From Planctomycetaceae bacterium (GTDB lineage Bacteria; Planctomycetota; Planctomycetia; Pirellulales; Pirellulaceae): a stretch of 64,000 nucleotides of DNA. Shown here piece by piece: positions 8,055-17,926 of this stretch. The DNA is taken from contig SYJV01000148.1 of NCBI GenBank assembly GCA_005798335.1, positions 1 to 64,000 on the forward strand, given 5' to 3'. The translations under genes were made by a program, and so were the position numbers. Below the pieces are notes generated by a model, which did not search any database, was not told the DNA's origin, and saw nothing but the letters and a program-made list of their open reading frames with translations. Position 1 is the first letter of the stretch. Every line of letters starts with the position of its first letter.

Positions 8055-11000
8055 GTGCGACAACTGACCATTCTCGTCGTCGGACTGATGCTCATCTTTT
8101 GCTGGGCTACATTGATACGAACCCTGCGCAATCAATCGGTACGAAATGAACATTCTCAGGTGCCTGAAGTTGTTCGTGAACCGCAACGCATTGCTTCTCT
8201 GCCAGCCCGAGAATTGCGGGATGCGGTGACTAGCTCTAACTCCGGCGAATTCGCGTTCCATTACGACCACGATTCCCAAAGCGATATCAATCAAGTCGTT
8301 ACGGCCGGTGCATTCGAAATCGATTCAACAACCGCTATCATCGACGCCGCTGACGCAAAGGACCCATGGGTCTGGAAGAAGCCGATTTGGAACTCAGGTA
8401 TCTGGCTGAGATCCAATAAAATCAAGACTCAAATGACCGTAGGCAACGGGACGTACAAGACCACCGTGGCAATTCCAGGGGCACCAGTGGTTGTTGTCGA
8501 TTCAGTGACAGTCACCAGTGGCAGCATTGAGGTTGCAGTTGACAACTTACCGGCCGGAGAGTCTTGGGTTGATCTCAAATTGAACCAGAGTCCAAAGGAA
8601 TTCGCCGTTTCCGTTTCGAGGTCTCAAATACCGGATTCTTTCCATGTCCATGTTCCTAACCCGTCAAACGCTCCGGCGAAGTCGACTGTAAACAGATCGC
8701 GATTGGGTTTGACGTATCCCTGGACTCCCCATGCTTCATCGATCAATTTGTTTCGCAACGTCACAACCACTGTGGGATTTGAGGCAATTCCGGCGAATAC
8801 TAGAGATCGATTTCACGTACTTGCTGTCGAAAAACAGGGTGGAAAATTTGAAGTCATCAGTAGCCATGAGCCTCCGATGACCGAGTTGAGCAACGGTCAA
8901 GACTTGGCGCGGCGGTTTGACGTCCCGCTCGTTCAAGAAAGCGAAGGTCGCCTGCGAGAGAATATGTATGTGGCAATCATCTCGATACGGCAATTGTCAA
9001 CTGGTTCTGCCAATCACATCGTGGGAGATCCTACTACTTTCGCGTTCCCGACAGCTCCACCTCCTAGTTCCGGTTTGTCAATCAGCGAAGTGTATGGCGC
9101 AGCCGTTACTCCCGCGACTGCGCTGAGAACGACTCAGCGCAGTCAAGACAAATCTTTGAAATTGACGCACTCCGTAACCAGCGCGAAAACTGCCATCAAT
9201 TTGTTCAACAGCGAAAGCCCAATCGGCGATCCGATTGAGACTTCGGTGAGCCCCATCACCGTACCCAGGATCGAACTCAATGAAGGTGAAAATCGGCTCT
9301 TTGCCCAAATGTTTGCTGGAGATGAAAAAGTAGGAACCACCAGCGCAATCGTTCCCGTTGAAGTTCGTACTGACGGATTCGAGGTGACTCGCGTCGAACC
9401 GCTCGACCTGGGCGTTCGACTGGGCGCCACTCAGTTGTTGATCACTTTTTCACGAGCGTTAAAGGTTGATGACACAATAATTAGTAGGTGGAAAGCGAAT
9501 AATGGCGTGAACGCGCCTTTTCGAATCAGCTACTCTGCAAACGCGCGATTTGACGGCGATCTGACGACTGAGCAGCTCCCCAATATCGAAGCCGAAGATG
9601 GTGGCAAGGCGATTCGGCTGACGGTAGCTGGCCCGAAACCAGGTGGCTACCAACTGAGAATTACTGGCGAGGCGCTCACCGACTATTACGGCAACAAACT
9701 CACCGCGGGTGGCGGCATACCCGGCGGAATCTACGTCAAAGAATTGGGAGGCGCCGACGGCCGCCAAAGGGCTGACTTCACCGTCACGCCTGGAGTCAAT
9801 CGCAGTGACGCACCGTTGGTCGAATTTCCCGAGTTCGTCGAACCGCGCAATTCCAGCAAAGGTTTCAATCCCAGTGATAAAGTGGAAACGCGAGTCGCTC
9901 GACTCTACTTCTATCGCGACGCGCATCGCGTTGCACAAATTCTCAATCGCAAAGTGCAGTCCTATAATCGGCAGGATGTCACGCTCAGGCACCAACAAGC
10001 GGACAAAGCCCGTCAGGAGGCTGAATCGCTGACTACCAATCGACAGATCGCCGAGCGCGAAGCCGTCACAGCGGCTCAGCGCACGCGAGAACTGGAGAAT
10101 CAGCTTAGCGATACACAGCGATCATTGAATTCAACTTTACAGCAGATTCAACTGGCTGCTGCGCAACAAGTGGACCCAGGCACTACCGCGGCTCAACAAA
10201 AGACTGATACGCTCAATAAACTGCAAAGTGCCGCACAGAGTTTTGCTAATCAGGCCAGCCAACTGGAAACGCAAATTCGTTCCGCCCGCGAAACCGAAGT
10301 GGCATCGAACGAACGTTGGCAACAGGCCCAGCGCAAGGAAGAACTCGCTCGCGCTGATCAGTTTCGACTCGAGACTGCGGCGGCTCATGCCGACCCCGAT
10401 ACGTTTGTGCCGGGAAATCCTCGCAGTATCGATCCGGTGGCTCAAGCGAGCATCTCGGTAATCGGAGAGGGCCTGCTACATCTGCGCGGTCCGCTGAAAG
10501 GCGTGAATCAACTGCGATTGATGGTCGACCAGATAGATTCACCTCAAGGGCAAGTGCGTATCAACGTCCATTCGACGCAAATCAACGGCGACGAGGCGGA
10601 CAAGTTGGAGGTGGTTGCCAATCGAATTCAAACTTACATCGATCAAGCGAGATTTCTGACCGTGCAATCGGGCGAAATGCTGCGTAAAGCGGTAGTTCAC
10701 GTGGCCGCAGCCCGCGCGGAAGATGCGCGAGGTCTCTATCCAGGCGCTTCGCAAGCCGAACGCGATCAACTTTACTTGCATGCATTTTTTGGACGTGATT
10801 TTGTTGCCGAACTGCAGACGATCGATTCGGAATTTCTCCACACAGGCAACAAACTGCTGTCGTTGCATTCGATGGACGTTACCAGTTTGTCCAGCGCCTT
10901 AACCATGCTGGCACTGGCCAACAACGGCACTCGGCTGGCGATTTTACAAGAATTTCAACGTTTGCTGCAAAGCGATCTTTCCATTGCGGAACAAGAGTAC

Positions 11001-13763
11001 CTGCGCAACGGCATCGGGTGTTGTAAAGGAGGATGTAAACTCGGCTGCAAACATAGCCACCACGCGCCACGTATTTGCTCACTGACGCAGAACGCCACCT
11101 TTACTAGTTTGCGCGGATTCTTCGATTCCCAAATTTCGCACGACGACACGCTGACACCACTCCAGCGCGAGATGATTCGATTGGCTCAAATCCTCAAAGC
11201 TCGGCTGGTTACCGAATTGGAATACAAACAGCGCGTGATGGAGCGAGCGGTAATCGAACAGCGGATGGATTCCTCTAGCGCTTCACATTTGGAGGCCGAG
11301 CGCGAAATCGAGGCCGAGAAAAAATCACGAGAAGCCCGCGAACTTACCCTTACATCCGAGTCCCAAGTTATCGCCGGCGTCGGAGTGGCACTTGCCGAAG
11401 TCAACTCGATTCTGCAGGCTCTCGAAAACTCGCATGCTAGGTCTCATAGTATCCTTGCCAGAACGTTACAGTTCGTCGGTGCGATTGACCGGAACTCAGC
11501 TCCCAGCGCCAGGGATACGGTAGGTACGCTTCAGCAAGTTCGCAGATTCTTACAAGACACCGAGTCATTTCGTATCAGAGAGTTTAATTCCGAACAGCAT
11601 AAGGCAAATTCTGGTCCAGTATATGTCATCAAAGATGGGCTGGACACAAGCTATTTGAAGAACTACGCGCTGCTGATTCCAACGGCAGAAAAGTCTAGTA
11701 CGAAACACCCCGATACAAGCATCTACCTGGGCCTGACACCCGCAGATGCGGCTTCAGTTCGATCGCTGCTTAATCAGCTTTCTGATGAGCTGATGAAAAT
11801 CCAATCGGTCCTAGAACCAATGGGAGTCCTGAGTCAGTCGTCGCGTGATGGAGTTACTCGTTTGGCGAGCGAAATTAAGACCGAAACAAATAGGGCTCAA
11901 GACATCGAGGGCGGTGGTTTTGTGGCAATCGCCACGATCGACAAGATCATGCGGAGTTGCGACACATCAGGCGCCTTGCTCGAACGGGCGGTCGCCACGA
12001 AAAATGAGCTGGATGTAGCACGCAGCAATGCTCAGCAATTTGAAGCCATGTTCCGCAAGTATCGCTCACGTAAAGACGTCGATCTTTCCAGCGACGGTGT
12101 GATCGATCTGTATAAAGCTTGGACCACTCTTGCCAGTTCTATTACCGCTCTCTACCAAAATGACCCATCCAAACAGGCCGAGAACAAACGCAACCTAAAC
12201 ATTCTCGCGGTCAATAGGCAATTTGAAATGTGGTTGGAAGCGATCTCGCGCGCTGAAGTGGCTACCTTGCGACTGCACGATGCGCGGCGACCGCTCGACC
12301 ATAAGAAATTCTTGGACATGCTGATCGATGACTTGGAGGAAAAGTACATCGAACTACTTGAAGGGACTCGAGCGCACACGGCGAACATTGACAATTATCT
12401 GAAACGTTTAACCACATCGCTGGATGACGATTTTAATACGCAGTTCTATTACCCGGTTTTCCGATTGGTGCGCGAGGCCAGTCAATTCAAACGCGTTGAA
12501 TTCGGCCAAACTGAAACCACGAATGTACTAGCGAATAACCGCGAGTTCGCGAAAGTTTCACCGTCGGCAACGATGGAATTTGATTTACCGAAACGCGATA
12601 TATTGATCGAAGAAGGACTCGATGCAGCGCTGGCGATCTACAACGATGTCGGAGCGCTTGTCAACGACCCAAATCTACTGGCCCTGGCGAAACTCAAAAG
12701 CGGCAGTTCCGCAGCATCGCCTCCCGCCGGATCTCTGGGGGGATTTGGTTCGGTACGCAATGTACTCCCTACTCTTCAAGGTTCAACCTCGGAACAACTG
12801 CTGGCTCGCAGCGCCGGTTCCGGCCCCGAGTTTGAATCGAACGTGGAGAAACTGATCCCCGATCCTGCAATCTACAAATTCGAGACCGGGACCGGATATG
12901 AAATTCGACCGGTCATCGCGCCCGACGGGCAAGCGGTCGTGTTCGATTTCCATTACTTGTACACCACTCAAGTTCGCGAACCAGTGCGCGCCGACGAAAA
13001 ACATTTAGGGAGAGTCAAGCAGCACTTTATCGATACTGATGTCCAGCTATCCAATTTCGAACTGCGCGAGGTCAGTCGCTATGTGGTGGCACTGAAAGCA
13101 GAACGGACGGCCAAGGGTGTACCGCTGCTGGAAGATATTCCATTGGTCGGCGCGCTGTGGCGACCATTGCCCAGTGATGAAAAGTCGTTGCAGCAGAATA
13201 TCATTATGGCTCAAGCGACAATTTTTCCGACTTTGTTCGACTTGATGGGACTGCGCTGGGCACCCGCCGTTTCCGATCTCGATCCATTGCGGTTGAGCAA
13301 TCGTGAATATCTGGTTCGCGGTCGGCACAAGTATTTGGAAAATCGCATTTACGACTATAGCAGTGCGCGGGTCGACGAATTTCTGCGAATTCCAGAAGAC
13401 CTTCGCCGCGCCGATCTGTACCGTTCGCAAGAGTCGATTCCCAGTGTACATCCCAACGGATATCGAGGCCCAGGACTCGATCTTCAGAACAGTCAAATGC
13501 GCGAGGGCTACGATCCCGAATCGACGTACGTGTCGCCTACCTTTGTCCCCGCTCAATCGGCCGAAGGAGCAACCTACTTGCCGCATCGACAAGGAAATTA
13601 TTTCGAGCAACTGCCACCGGGAGCGACTGCGACACCGGACCGAGAATCATTACAGCTCGCGCCGCAGGGACAACGAATCGGTCAGCCGTCGGCGATTCCA
13701 TCACAGTCGCCCGTTGGCGCAGCAACAAACTCGCCCAGCGACGGTTGGCAATACGCCAGGTAA
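8055..13763 (+). CDS. Giant membrane-anchored coiled-coil protein with secretin-like C-terminal motif
   Basis: 1902 aa, GTG start with GGAGG six bases upstream. Residues 1-24 (QLTILVVGLMLIFCWATLI) form a signal anchor or signal peptide. Residues ~100-560 look like beta-sandwich (Ig-like) modules, for example INLFNSESPIGDPI and VTRVEPLDLGVRLGATQLLI. Residues ~640-780 are a strong Gln/Ala/Glu-rich coiled coil. Near residue 987 a Cys/His cluster reads CCKGGCKLGCKHSHH. Around residues 1687-1703 KGVPLLEDIPLVGALWRPL closely resembles the conserved C-terminal secretin motif (VPxLGDIPxxGxLF), followed by an IIMAQATIFPTLFDL strand. The tail is Pro/Gln/Ser rich. The whole protein matches no family I can name; the secretin resemblance is limited to ~110 residues. 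Two small exported proteins follow and may be partners. Confidence 0.8.
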   Translation: MRQLTILVVGLMLIFCWATLIRTLRNQSVRNEHSQVPEVVREPQRIASLPARELRDAVTSSNSGEFAFHYDHDSQSDINQVVTAGAFEIDSTTAIIDAADAKDPWVWKKPIWNSGIWLRSNKIKTQMTVGNGTYKTTVAIPGAPVVVVDSVTVTSGSIEVAVDNLPAGESWVDLKLNQSPKEFAVSVSRSQIPDSFHVHVPNPSNAPAKSTVNRSRLGLTYPWTPHASSINLFRNVTTTVGFEAIPANTRDRFHVLAVEKQGGKFEVISSHEPPMTELSNGQDLARRFDVPLVQESEGRLRENMYVAIISIRQLSTGSANHIVGDPTTFAFPTAPPPSSGLSISEVYGAAVTPATALRTTQRSQDKSLKLTHSVTSAKTAINLFNSESPIGDPIETSVSPITVPRIELNEGENRLFAQMFAGDEKVGTTSAIVPVEVRTDGFEVTRVEPLDLGVRLGATQLLITFSRALKVDDTIISRWKANNGVNAPFRISYSANARFDGDLTTEQLPNIEAEDGGKAIRLTVAGPKPGGYQLRITGEALTDYYGNKLTAGGGIPGGIYVKELGGADGRQRADFTVTPGVNRSDAPLVEFPEFVEPRNSSKGFNPSDKVETRVARLYFYRDAHRVAQILNRKVQSYNRQDVTLRHQQADKARQEAESLTTNRQIAEREAVTAAQRTRELENQLSDTQRSLNSTLQQIQLAAAQQVDPGTTAAQQKTDTLNKLQSAAQSFANQASQLETQIRSARETEVASNERWQQAQRKEELARADQFRLETAAAHADPDTFVPGNPRSIDPVAQASISVIGEGLLHLRGPLKGVNQLRLMVDQIDSPQGQVRINVHSTQINGDEADKLEVVANRIQTYIDQARFLTVQSGEMLRKAVVHVAAARAEDARGLYPGASQAERDQLYLHAFFGRDFVAELQTIDSEFLHTGNKLLSLHSMDVTSLSSALTMLALANNGTRLAILQEFQRLLQSDLSIAEQEYLRNGIGCCKGGCKLGCKHSHHAPRICSLTQNATFTSLRGFFDSQISHDDTLTPLQREMIRLAQILKARLVTELEYKQRVMERAVIEQRMDSSSASHLEAEREIEAEKKSREARELTLTSESQVIAGVGVALAEVNSILQALENSHARSHSILARTLQFVGAIDRNSAPSARDTVGTLQQVRRFLQDTESFRIREFNSEQHKANSGPVYVIKDGLDTSYLKNYALLIPTAEKSSTKHPDTSIYLGLTPADAASVRSLLNQLSDELMKIQSVLEPMGVLSQSSRDGVTRLASEIKTETNRAQDIEGGGFVAIATIDKIMRSCDTSGALLERAVATKNELDVARSNAQQFEAMFRKYRSRKDVDLSSDGVIDLYKAWTTLASSITALYQNDPSKQAENKRNLNILAVNRQFEMWLEAISRAEVATLRLHDARRPLDHKKFLDMLIDDLEEKYIELLEGTRAHTANIDNYLKRLTTSLDDDFNTQFYYPVFRLVREASQFKRVEFGQTETTNVLANNREFAKVSPSATMEFDLPKRDILIEEGLDAALAIYNDVGALVNDPNLLALAKLKSGSSAASPPAGSLGGFGSVRNVLPTLQGSTSEQLLARSAGSGPEFESNVEKLIPDPAIYKFETGTGYEIRPVIAPDGQAVVFDFHYLYTTQVREPVRADEKHLGRVKQHFIDTDVQLSNFELREVSRYVVALKAERTAKGVPLLEDIPLVGALWRPLPSDEKSLQQNIIMAQATIFPTLFDLMGLRWAPAVSDLDPLRLSNREYLVRGRHKYLENRIYDYSSARVDEFLRIPEDLRRADLYRSQESIPSVHPNGYRGPGLDLQNSQMREGYDPESTYVSPTFVPAQSAEGATYLPHRQGNYFEQLPPGATATPDRESLQLAPQGQRIGQPSAIPSQSPVGAATNSPSDGWQYAR

Positions 13764-13799
13764 CTCCTAAGATTTCATGACCCGCAGGATGCCCATCCC

Positions 13800-14669
13800 A
13801 TGAAACACTCGACTCGCCGGTCTTTTGTAGTGATCTGCGGTTCGATCTCCGCGTGGTTAGTTGATCGATTAACCGCGCAGGCCGATGATCTACTATCGAT
13901 CCGCAAAGCTCGTCGGCGCGTGCAACCATTGTGCGCGGTGCCGCCGGCGGACTATCAATTCGGCGCACGCACGCCATCCCTGATCGTCCGCAGCATGCCA
14001 GCGATTCCGCGTTATGCTCGTGAAGATATTGATGCACTGGTCGCGATTCTCAAGTCCTATTCCAATAGCATCGCTGAGATCGAGTCTGTGACGATACCCG
14101 AGCCGACAGCATTTCAATTGGCCGATCGCGCCGAGTTGGCACTGAGCAAGCGATTGGAGGCCGACAGTGCCAGCCATTTACTGAGCCGCCCAATCTCGAA
14201 ATCAATGCAACTGGCCGATGCTCAGTTGACGATCGCCCATTGCAGTCTCAGCGACGTCGCGCTGGTCGTCGAGCCTAGCGGACTATGGCAACTGAGCTTG
14301 CGCGGCGATCAAAACTACTTGCGTCGCGACGAAGCGCGCCCGCGCAATCTCGACCTGCAAATCAAACGCAACGCTTTCAAAGTCAAGTTTCGGTTGTTGC
14401 GATCGACGCGCAGCGGTGGCGAGAATCTGACGCCTGCTGTTGGCGGCGAGCCAGAATTCTATCAAACGGGCAAGACCGCGCTAGCAGCTATCGATGTTCC
14501 GGAGTTTTGGGTCCAACGCGAAGCTCCACAGTCGATCACACAATCGGGGCGACACCCCATGATCGCCGCACATTACGACGAGATTGACCAAGCGGAATTT
14601 GAATTCTTCGTCAAACTCGATCCGCTGACGGGAAACGGTCAAGGCGTCGTGCAACCTTGGCAACGTTAG
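13800..14669 (+). CDS. Exported hypothetical protein with Tat-like signal
   Basis: 289 aa. The N-terminus contains STRRSFVVICGSISAWL, a twin-arginine-like signal, followed by DRLTAQADDL where cleavage is plausible. The mature part has no recognisable domain; it contains several hydrophilic segments such as RADRAEL-like helices and an acidic/basic middle. It starts 36 nt after the giant coiled-coil gene and is followed by another exported protein, so the three probably form one operon. I infer a structural or accessory role for the giant protein; nothing in the sequence shows an enzyme activity. Confidence 0.7.
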   Translation: MKHSTRRSFVVICGSISAWLVDRLTAQADDLLSIRKARRRVQPLCAVPPADYQFGARTPSLIVRSMPAIPRYAREDIDALVAILKSYSNSIAEIESVTIPEPTAFQLADRAELALSKRLEADSASHLLSRPISKSMQLADAQLTIAHCSLSDVALVVEPSGLWQLSLRGDQNYLRRDEARPRNLDLQIKRNAFKVKFRLLRSTRSGGENLTPAVGGEPEFYQTGKTALAAIDVPEFWVQREAPQSITQSGRHPMIAAHYDEIDQAEFEFFVKLDPLTGNGQGVVQPWQR

Positions 14670-14714
14670 CAAGTAACCGGTTCTTTTGATTCAGTTTCCA
14701 GCAGGCAATGTAAG

Positions 14715-15560
14715 ATGGCGATGCTTCACATCGAAAAACCAAGATTGGCGATGATCAGCGCCTTCATCATTACCTGGGCGATCTTGCCCACGCTAGTTTT
14801 CGTCTTCGCGCAGGAGCCGGATAGTTTACTTCCCAAGAACCGCTTGAGTTCCTTGACCGCGCGAGTATCACCGGTTCTGGAAATCGAAGTGTTGGATCCC
14901 AATCGCGACGCGCGCGGCAATCCGGCGGTGACTATCAAGACCGACGAATTCGGAAACTCGCAGGTTGATATCCCACCCTCGTTGATCGTGCATCGCTACT
15001 ATTATACGGGTGATCGCAGTTTTCGTGGCCCCGATTTGCCCGGCGGACCTTCGATCGTCATCGCTCAGAATCCCCGCGATGGCCAACAAGTTTATTTGCC
15101 AGTTCAAATGTTGCCTGGATCCCCGATAGTGCACTATGGTCCGCGATCGATCGAATACGATTTTGGTAACCGAGCCGTGATCGTGACGTTTCCCCATGTC
15201 GGCGAGCCAACTGTCAGCTATCGCAATGGCCGCCCGCTGCCCGAGAAAGCCGCCAAACTGCTGCGGCTGGACAAGCTCAAATCCGCTTGGCAAAGCACCA
15301 AAGAAACAGCGTCCAATGTCCGCGCGAAAACCAAGACGGCTGCCCAAGCAACGCGGCTGGCTGCCGGCAGCGTAACTCGACCATTCACACTGCCGGCCCA
15401 AAATCTAGCTCGCTTTCTGCCAGGTGGCACAGCTTTGACAGATCCCGGATTAGAGGCGCGTATCGTCGAACAGTCAGCGCTTCTAAAGCAACAAACGGAA
15501 GTCCGGCAAGCCGCCGCTGAGGCGCGCATTGGACAACTCGATTTGCCGAGCCCGCAATAG
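14715..15560 (+). CDS. Exported hypothetical protein with C-terminal helical region
   Basis: 281 aa with a signal peptide (AMISAFIITWAILPTLVFVFAQEP, cleavage likely after FAQ). The centre has beta-rich segments (GPRSIEYDFGNRAVIVTF). Residues ~195-281 are Ala/Lys/Thr/Arg rich and predicted helical (KSAWQSTKETASNVRAKTKT, LLKQQTEVRQAAAEARI). No catalytic motif is seen and I do not recognise the family. It is the third gene of the run beginning at 8055, with a 45-nt gap, and is probably secreted with the proteins encoded upstream. Confidence 0.7.
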   Translation: MAMLHIEKPRLAMISAFIITWAILPTLVFVFAQEPDSLLPKNRLSSLTARVSPVLEIEVLDPNRDARGNPAVTIKTDEFGNSQVDIPPSLIVHRYYYTGDRSFRGPDLPGGPSIVIAQNPRDGQQVYLPVQMLPGSPIVHYGPRSIEYDFGNRAVIVTFPHVGEPTVSYRNGRPLPEKAAKLLRLDKLKSAWQSTKETASNVRAKTKTAAQATRLAAGSVTRPFTLPAQNLARFLPGGTALTDPGLEARIVEQSALLKQQTEVRQAAAEARIGQLDLPSPQ

Positions 15561-15708
15561 ATAATCTCGGGGTGTTACGATTTCGGCGATCGCGGATATC
15601 TATTGATATATTGACGGCTGACGCGGCTCGTAGTCTGATATGTACCACGATTGAATTTGGTACGTCAGGTCCGTTACGGAATCACCTTAACCTCGAGAGT
15701 TTCGGAAG

Positions 15709-16839
15709 ATGAAAGAACTGCGCATCGGTATGATTGGGTATGGTTTTATGGGCAAAGCTCATTCGAACGCTTACGCCCAAGCGAGTCATTTTTTCAAGTC
15801 CGAATATCGACCTGTATTGAAAGTACTGTGCGCTCGCAATGCCGCCAAGGCGCAGTCCTTCGCGGATACTTGGGGATACCAGTCCGTCGAGACAGACTGG
15901 CGAAAATTGGTCCATCGTGCCGACGTGGATGCAGTCGATATTTGCACTCCCAACAATAGCCATAAGGAGATCGCAATCGAAGCAGCCAAGGCGGGCAAGA
16001 TGATTTTATGCGAAAAGCCGCTAGCCATGAACGCTGCCGAAGGCGAAGAAATGTGCACGGCTGTCGAAAAAGCTGGCGTGCCCAATATGGTTTGGTACAA
16101 CTATCGCCGAGTTCCCGCAGTGACCTTGGCCAAGCAGATTATTGATCAAGGCAAGCTTGGGAAAATCTTCCACTATCGCGCGAATTTTCTTCAAGACTGG
16201 ACGATAAACGCCGAGGTTCCTCAGGGCGGCGCGGGAACTTGGCGGTTGGATGTCGACGCGGCTGGCAGCGGTGTTACCGGCGACCTGCTCGCGCATTGCA
16301 TCGACACTGCCATTTGGCTCAACGGCTCGATTCGAGACGTGACTGCGGTCACGGAGACGTTTGTCAAAGAACGTTTGCATGCTGAAACCGGCAAAAAGCA
16401 AGCAGTTGGTATCGATGATGCTTGTTCATTCCTGTGCCATTTCAACAATGGTTCGCTCGGCTTATTCGAATCGACTCGCTACGCGCGCGGGCACAAGGCG
16501 CTGTATACGTTCGAAATCAATGGTGAAAAAGCCAGCATCTTTTGGGATCTGCATGATCTGCACCGCTTAAAGTACTTCGATCACAGCGACGATTCCGTCG
16601 TTCGCGGCTGGCGCAGTATCCACGTTTCGGATGGCGATCAACCTTATATGGGCAACTGGTGGGTCCCGGGATTGCAGATCGGTTACGAGCATTCGTTTGT
16701 CCATCAAGTTGCGGACTTTCTAAAATCTCTCGAAACTGGCCAGCCCGCTCATCCGAATTTCCGCGACGCGTTAGAAACTCAGAGAGTTTGCGATGCCGTT
16801 CTGGATAGTGCCAAGCAGGGCAAGTGGCTGAACGTATAG
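15709..16839 (+). CDS. Gfo/Idh/MocA family NAD(P)-dependent oxidoreductase
   Basis: 376 aa. The N-terminal Rossmann fold shows [19 protein letters not shown] (GxGxxG-like dinucleotide loop), then [17 protein letters not shown] and the family hallmark LCEKPLAMN, whose Lys is the usual catalytic residue. The C-terminal alpha/beta domain has [17 protein letters not shown] with the conserved Asp/His pair. Members oxidise or reduce sugars, inositols or their derivatives; the substrate is not predictable. No signal peptide, so cytoplasmic. The sugar isomerase at 17927 may act on related compounds, as planctomycetes often combine these two families. Confidence 0.9.
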   Translation: MKELRIGMIGYGFMGKAHSNAYAQASHFFKSEYRPVLKVLCARNAAKAQSFADTWGYQSVETDWRKLVHRADVDAVDICTPNNSHKEIAIEAAKAGKMILCEKPLAMNAAEGEEMCTAVEKAGVPNMVWYNYRRVPAVTLAKQIIDQGKLGKIFHYRANFLQDWTINAEVPQGGAGTWRLDVDAAGSGVTGDLLAHCIDTAIWLNGSIRDVTAVTETFVKERLHAETGKKQAVGIDDACSFLCHFNNGSLGLFESTRYARGHKALYTFEINGEKASIFWDLHDLHRLKYFDHSDDSVVRGWRSIHVSDGDQPYMGNWWVPGLQIGYEHSFVHQVADFLKSLETGQPAHPNFRDALETQRVCDAVLDSAKQGKWLNV

Positions 16840-16940
16840 TTCGAACTGCGACCGTTGGTCCGCTTGATCAACTTGCCTGCAAGCGAAATGATGACTGGTG
16901 TTCCTTGGCAACTACATGCGTCGGTGTGAACCCGGACTGA

Positions 16941-17636
16941 ATGAACTACTTTGCACATGCTCGGAGGTTCTTGGATGACTCGTATTTTGTCGCCGGAACC
17001 GCCGTACCGGATTGGTTAGGAGTCGTTGATCGCAAAGTGCGCGCTCGTTCGCAAGGTGCTCGGACGCTGCTGGACGATGCTGACCCGCGCGTAGTGAGTT
17101 TGGCGCGCGGGATCATCCAACATCACTTTGACGATGGTTGGTTCCACCAATCGGCCGCTTTTCAGCAATTGAGTGCTAAATTCGCGATTAGTCTTCGCGA
17201 AGTCCTGGGCGGTGATCGCAGTTTGCGGCCAGGGTTTTTGGGACACATCGCCGTTGAACTGCTGTTGGACGATTGCTTGGTCAAGGACGATCCCGAGCGA
17301 CTGGAGCGGTATTACGCCGCGCTGGACTCAATCGATCCGGTACTTGTTGAGCAGACAGTGAACCGAATCAGCCGGTTCGCCACTGACCGGTTGTCGCTGC
17401 TGGTTCCTCGCTTTTCCGTCGAACGGTTCCTGTACGATTACGCTTCGGACGAAAAACTGTTGCGGCGTCTCAATCAAGTTCTCGGACGTGTGGGGCTGGA
17501 ACTTCTTCCAGATTCTATGGTGGCTTGGTTGGCACAAGCTCGTCAGGAGGTAAAATCGCTGCGAATGGAATTGCTTTGTGGCGAATCACAACAGATTGCA
17601 TGGCAGGTAATCGGCCGTTCCGCAGAGAGTTTTTGA
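16941..17636 (+). CDS. AcpH/ACP phosphodiesterase-like protein
   Basis: 231 aa. The start MNYFAHARRFLDDSYFVAGTAVPDW and the later GIIQHHFDDGWFHQSAAF and LGHIAVELLLDDCLVKDD resemble the layout of acyl-carrier-protein phosphodiesterase (DUF479/AcpH): an N-terminal MNYLAH block, a His/Asp-rich middle, and GH...DD before the last helices. The His and Asp residues could bind metal. This is a motif-level resemblance, not a firm assignment. It may instead be a planctomycete-specific HD-like hydrolase. No signal peptide. It lies 101 nt after the oxidoreductase and ends just before a long hairpin. Confidence 0.6.
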   Translation: MNYFAHARRFLDDSYFVAGTAVPDWLGVVDRKVRARSQGARTLLDDADPRVVSLARGIIQHHFDDGWFHQSAAFQQLSAKFAISLREVLGGDRSLRPGFLGHIAVELLLDDCLVKDDPERLERYYAALDSIDPVLVEQTVNRISRFATDRLSLLVPRFSVERFLYDYASDEKLLRRLNQVLGRVGLELLPDSMVAWLAQARQEVKSLRMELLCGESQQIAWQVIGRSAESF

Positions 17637-17644
17637 TGAGCCAC

Positions 17645-17775
17645 TAACCTGGCCGATGTTCGTTTAACCCGCAGCCGTAGGCGAGGATTTGTATCGAGTT
17701 TTCGTAGTTGATTGCGGTCAACCATACGCAAATCCTCGCCTACGGCTGCGGGTTAAACGAAGATCGGCCAGGTTA
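17645..17775. repeat. Long inverted repeat, 46-bp arms
   Basis: 17645-17690 (TAACCTGGCCGATG... to GGCGAGGATTT) pairs with 17730-17775 with a single mismatch, across a 39-nt spacer. Both strands yield the same peptide-like string NPRLRLRVKR, which explains the small ORFs called here; they are artefacts. The structure looks like a REP/MITE-type palindrome and could also block read-through from 16941-17636. Confidence 0.85.
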
Positions 17776-17926
17776 ATAGTGACCCACCAAAGACAAATTA
17801 GAAAAGTTCTCGTTATTACTGACAAACTGAGCCTTGGGCAGCACTCTTTCAGTGAGCTGTTGTTAGGTTGAGTAGTCCCTCGAAAACCCATTAACATTTA
17901 CTGGATTCAAACAGGATACGCGCGAT

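Noticed and set aside
17689-17871. 60-aa ORF with NPRLRLRVKRRSARL
   Set aside because: Product of the inverted repeat, also found on the other strand.
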